Shown: positions 60,565 through 64,000 of the stretch, in pieces
How positions within the stretch are numbered: the first letter of the stretch is position 1
How the letters are laid out: each line of letters opens with the position of its first letter
Assembly (NCBI GenBank): GCA_902786595.1
Contig: CADADB010000007.1
Span: 6,536-70,535 of the forward strand
From: an uncultured Bacteroidota bacterium
GTDB lineage: Bacteria; Bacteroidota; Bacteroidia; Bacteroidales; WCHB1-69
DNA length: 64,000 bases
Reading direction: 5' to 3'
Notes under the pieces: generated by a model
Seen by the model: only the letters and a program-made list of their open reading frames with translations
Told to the model about the DNA's origin: nothing
Databases searched by the model: none
Program-made: the position numbers and the translations under genes

Positions 60565-63399
60565 ATGAAGAAGATCTTATTGGCAATACTGGTTTTGTGT
60601 TCTGTTGCGAGTTTCGCCCAACCGCAGCTCTCGGTCAACAACTACGCGCCGATCGAGTCGCAGGGCAGTTTCCCCGCCGATCTGAAGAAGGCCGCGAACA
60701 CCCCGAAGTCGGACAAGGAATACAGCCCGTTCCTCGTCTCCATGCTTAATCAGGGCAGAATCCTCTACGGCACCGAGATGAACCAGTATCTCGACAACAT
60801 CAAAGAGAAACTGCTGGTCAATTACCCGCAACTGCAGCAGGAAGTCCACGTCTATATCCTGCAGAGCACCATCGTGAACGCCTACTCGCTGCCGAGCGGC
60901 ACCGTCTTGGTGACCATGGGGATGCTGGCGCAGGTGACCAACGAGGCAGAACTGGCTTTCGTGCTGGCGCATGAGATCGCCCACTACAGCGAGCACCACA
61001 GCAAGGCCGACAACTCGAAAAGCAAAGACAAAGATGCTGTAAGCCGCTATATGCGCTACCACCAGTTCTCCCGCGAACAGGAATTCGCCGCTGACCGCGT
61101 CGGACTGCTCACCTACTACAAGGATTCCCCCTACAGCTACGACATCCTCGACGGCCTCTTCGACGTGCTGCTCTACGCCGACCTGCCTTTCGATGAAATC
61201 CCGTTCCAGCGTTCCGAAGTGGAGGCCGGCTTCTATCAATTCCCGGACAATTACTTCCTGAAAACGGTCGCCAACATCCCCGACCGCTCCAATATGATCG
61301 ACACGCTGCTCACCCACCCCAACGTGGAAAAACGACGCACGTTGGCCAATGGCTTGGTGAGCAAGTTCTCCAATGAAGGCCGCAAGCGCTTTGTGCAACC
61401 GGAAGAACAGTTCACACGCCTGCGCAACGTGGCCCGCTTCGCCTGCATCGACCGTTTCCTTATCAACCACGACTACGACAAAGCCATCTACAACATCCAT
61501 GTGATGGAACAGCACTTCCCGGACAACGCCTACCTGGTCCGTGCCAAAGCCACTGCTTACTACGGGGCTGCCAACCACAAGGGCTCCGGGCAGACCAGCT
61601 CGTACATGGAGCCCTACCGCGATGTGGAAGGCGAGCAACAGCAGGTCAACTACTTCCTTTCCAAAATGAACCGCAACGAGTATGCCGTGCTTGCACTGCG
61701 TAATGCGTGGACAGCACTGCAGGCCGCTCCTGGTGACGAATATCTGCAAAACATCGCCAAGGACCTCATCAACGACATCTTCGTGAAAAACAAAATGCGG
61801 TTTGTCGATTTCTGTGACTACCCGCAAGGAACCACCCTGGAGGAAATCGTCCAAATGGGCGGCGACACGACACGCCCCGCAGCCACCAACTCCAAGTACG
61901 ACCGCATTAAGCAGCAGAGCGTGAACGCAAAAGTGCTGCCTGATCCTAAGTTCAAGACTGTCAACTACATGCTGGTCGATATCCACAGCGACTCGCTCTT
62001 CAAGGCCTGGGTCAACGATGCGGTGGTGAACGCCGAGATGCAGGCCGTTTTGGAGTCCGTTTCCGATGCCAAAATCGGAAACGAAAAGTTGGTTTTGGTT
62101 GCCACCCCAATCTACCACATTTACGACAACTACCACCACGTCAAGAGTCATTCCGCCGACAAACGCAATGCCGAGCAGCTGCAGAAGCTGATGTGCCGTG
62201 CCCTCAAACGTCAAAAGATCACTCCGGTCACGCTTACCATGGACTTTTCCAAGCCGGAAACGGAAAAATACAACAACTACGTGAAAATGCGCCTCTGGAA
62301 CGATGACTTCACCAACGCCGGCGGCCTTGACATGCGCTACCACACTTCTGAATACCTCGATGACATCGCCGCCGAGCTGGGCAGCCGAAAACTCTGCTTC
62401 GTGCATGTAACGGACGCTCCCGGCCGTGGTTTCTTCGGCAACAAGCTCTCCCTGCCCTGGCTCGTCCCCATGTTCCCCTACTCCCTGCCCGTCGTGGCGG
62501 CCGTGCTGAGTCTCCGCCAACACGATGTCGATGTGAATTTCCGCGTCATCGATGTGGTGGATGGCAAGACGGAAGTCTCCAGCCGCTATTCCAAATCCGA
62601 GGTGATGCGCAAAGCATACGTGAACGGATATGTCTATCAGAAGGTCGAGGATTACGTGAAACCGAAGATGTACAACTTCTTGGGCAACCATGTGATCCTG
62701 AACATGGAGGGTTACATTTCACCCGCATGGCTGAACCCGAATCCGGTGAGTTCGGGCTGGGACATCTCTAAAGGGGCGCAACGTTATCTGGGGCTCAACT
62801 ACTTCCTTACACCCAACATCGAGCTGATGGTGTGGAAAAAGGGAACGGTGGGCGTCGGATACAACTACTACAATTCGCCCTTCAAGGGCAGCGACTGCCG
62901 CCTCCGGATAGGACACCAATACTATGGCTATACAGATTGGGGCGAAGCTGAGCTTTACGGGAACATCATCGCACACGGCTTTAATGCTTATTACAAGCAA
63001 TATGTCGGGAACCGTTTCGCACCCCTCGGACATTACTTCAAATTCATCTTTGACGGCTTCTTCTACCATTATAAAATGGACACCGAAGGCATACAAATCG
63101 GCATCATCGAAGGCACGCAAGAGCCATACGAGGAAATCATAGAGAACAAAGGCAACATTTTCGGCCTAAAAATCGAATACGGCTACGACTTCATCTTGCT
63201 GAACCGTCTCAAACTCACGCTGGGCGCAAGTCTCGGCACCACTTTCGGCGGCTACAAGGTTCCTTTTGCCAGAATCAAGGACAGCTCGGCTATTTACTAT
63301 GAAGAATCCACCCTGCGATATGACAATTACGCACGAACTCGTATTCTCGGCGCTTATTGTTTCGGGTTGAAGCTGGGAATTGGATTTATTCCGTTTTAA
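60565..63399 (+). CDS. M48-family metallopeptidase with long C-terminal region
   Basis: A 944-residue exported protein. Signal peptide at 1-19 (ends SFAQ). The M48 zinc motif is FVLAHEIAHYSEHHS near residue 135, with the third ligand in EFAADRVGLLTYYK. Residues about 300-660 are helical and unassigned. The C-terminal 250 residues look beta-rich (YINSPFKGSDCRLRIG style strands, then KLGIGFIPF), possibly outer-membrane associated. This large fusion is longer than ordinary M48 proteases; substrate unknown. Confidence 0.85.
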   Translation: MKKILLAILVLCSVASFAQPQLSVNNYAPIESQGSFPADLKKAANTPKSDKEYSPFLVSMLNQGRILYGTEMNQYLDNIKEKLLVNYPQLQQEVHVYILQSTIVNAYSLPSGTVLVTMGMLAQVTNEAELAFVLAHEIAHYSEHHSKADNSKSKDKDAVSRYMRYHQFSREQEFAADRVGLLTYYKDSPYSYDILDGLFDVLLYADLPFDEIPFQRSEVEAGFYQFPDNYFLKTVANIPDRSNMIDTLLTHPNVEKRRTLANGLVSKFSNEGRKRFVQPEEQFTRLRNVARFACIDRFLINHDYDKAIYNIHVMEQHFPDNAYLVRAKATAYYGAANHKGSGQTSSYMEPYRDVEGEQQQVNYFLSKMNRNEYAVLALRNAWTALQAAPGDEYLQNIAKDLINDIFVKNKMRFVDFCDYPQGTTLEEIVQMGGDTTRPAATNSKYDRIKQQSVNAKVLPDPKFKTVNYMLVDIHSDSLFKAWVNDAVVNAEMQAVLESVSDAKIGNEKLVLVATPIYHIYDNYHHVKSHSADKRNAEQLQKLMCRALKRQKITPVTLTMDFSKPETEKYNNYVKMRLWNDDFTNAGGLDMRYHTSEYLDDIAAELGSRKLCFVHVTDAPGRGFFGNKLSLPWLVPMFPYSLPVVAAVLSLRQHDVDVNFRVIDVVDGKTEVSSRYSKSEVMRKAYVNGYVYQKVEDYVKPKMYNFLGNHVILNMEGYISPAWLNPNPVSSGWDISKGAQRYLGLNYFLTPNIELMVWKKGTVGVGYNYYNSPFKGSDCRLRIGHQYYGYTDWGEAELYGNIIAHGFNAYYKQYVGNRFAPLGHYFKFIFDGFFYHYKMDTEGIQIGIIEGTQEPYEEIIENKGNIFGLKIEYGYDFILLNRLKLTLGASLGTTFGGYKVPFARIKDSSAIYYEESTLRYDNYARTRILGAYCFGLKLGIGFIPF

Positions 63400-63411
63400 T
63401 TAGAGAATTAG

Positions 63412-64000
63412 ATGAAAAGAAAAGGTATTGATGTTATTGCGGCAATGATGATTTTGGCGGCGTTTTTCGCGGGCTGTGCGAAGATTTCCAGTCCGACGGG
63501 CGGGCCGCGGGACACCACACCGCCAAAGGTGGTGAAGATGACTCCCGAAAACCAGTCTGTACGATTCCACGACAAACAGATCCGGTTTTTTTTCGATGAA
63601 TACGTCACGCTGAACAACCCGACAACGAACGTCCTCATCTCGCCCCCGATGGCGGAATCGCCGCAATACACCTTGAAAGGCAAGTCACTGATCATCAAGT
63701 TCAAAGACACCCTGCGGGCCAACACCACCTACAACATGGTCTTCTCCGACTGCATACGGGATTACCATGAAAACACGCCCCTGAGCTACTTCCATTACAG
63801 CTTCTCCACGGGCGACAGTCTGGATGACTACATGATTCGGGGCAACATTCTTGACGCCAAAAGTCTGACTCCTTCCAAGGATTTCTACGTGTTGTTGTAC
63901 AAAAACACGGCCGATTCCCTGCCGCTTACCACGAGGCCTGACTACGTCACCAAAACCCATGAAGACGGCAGCTTCCTTTTTCAAAACATCACGGAAGGGA
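63412..64000 (+). CDS. Ig-like domain lipoprotein, partial at window end
   Basis: An open frame from ATG 63412 to the end of the window. The lipobox is FFAGC with Cys at about residue 22, then SSPTGGPRDTTPPKVVKMTP, typical of the Ig_5 (SbsA Ig-like) lipoproteins common in Bacteroidetes. The domain continues FDEYVTLNNPTTNVLISPP and NTTYNMVFSDCIRDYHENT. It follows the M48 gene by 12 bp, so they may be cotranscribed. Confidence 0.88.
   Translation, partial: MKRKGIDVIAAMMILAAFFAGCAKISSPTGGPRDTTPPKVVKMTPENQSVRFHDKQIRFFFDEYVTLNNPTTNVLISPPMAESPQYTLKGKSLIIKFKDTLRANTTYNMVFSDCIRDYHENTPLSYFHYSFSTGDSLDDYMIRGNILDAKSLTPSKDFYVLLYKNTADSLPLTTRPDYVTKTHEDGSFLFQNITEG

Noticed and set aside
60577-62691. 704-codon open frame on the minus strand
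   Set aside because: It lies fully antisense to the M48 peptidase gene, whose signal peptide and zinc motif are clear. Its His/Val-rich composition is typical of antisense frames in GC-rich codons.

Overview
This looks like chromosomal DNA of a gut- or rumen-type Bacteroidales that carries a type IX secretion system (T9SS) and probably lies outside the genus Bacteroides. The evidence is many Bacteroidetes -7 boxes (TAnnTTTG) with short leaders, T9SS C-terminal sorting domains at 28.9-29.1 and 45.6-45.8 kb, a TonB-dependent receptor of the CarboxypepD_reg/beta-barrel type, DUF4290, LytTR and FISUMP proteins, and an RF2 gene with the classical +1 frameshift. I cannot assign a species. No tRNA, rRNA, CRISPR array or transposase was found.

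Layout. 0-5.4 kb is backbone: DUF4290 protein, NatAB-type ABC exporter, a sodium:neurotransmitter-type symporter and TcdA. 5.6-23.7 kb is an AT-richer accessory island, mostly on the minus strand. It holds a GIY-YIG protein, a DUF2779 nuclease, a PD-(D/E)XK-like protein, two DUF4230 envelope proteins, several unrecognised paralogous small proteins (one frameshifted), an AAA_14 ATPase, a three-gene graspetide-like RiPP operon (precursor, ATP-grasp ligase, unknown coupled protein) and a TPM/TerB-like/hydrophobic-protein operon. One intact copy and two decayed copies of a 108-residue membrane protein gene punctuate this island.

23.9-34.7 kb is backbone again: a kinase-LRR receptor, prfB, a T9SS-exported esterase, the linked DNA-repair pair TIGR03915/TIGR03916, ribBA and lepA. 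35-46.6 kb is an RHS locus: one 2049-residue secreted RHS/YD-repeat protein, a small T9SS-CTD protein beside it, and downstream displaced RHS core/tip cassettes interleaved with small membrane or lipoprotein genes. A divergent membrane-bound LytTR regulator sits beside it, with three tandem operator-like repeats in the intergenic region. 48-64 kb is backbone: TonB receptor, DUF819, DUF1846, S41 peptidase, RlmI-type methyltransferase, secreted arginine-deiminase-like enzyme, M48 peptidase and an Ig-like lipoprotein. It is interrupted at 55.6-57.8 kb by a small accessory patch with DUF4160/DUF2442 and HTH toxin-antitoxin-like genes.

The most unexpected non-coding signal is that backbone intergenic spaces are filled with tandem arrays whose period is always 7 bp although the heptamer differs from site to site. 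Many of these arrays begin exactly at a stop codon. The most interesting protein system is the graspetide-like operon at 16.5-18.5 kb, whose third gene is translationally coupled to the ligase but matches no known graspetide partner I can name.
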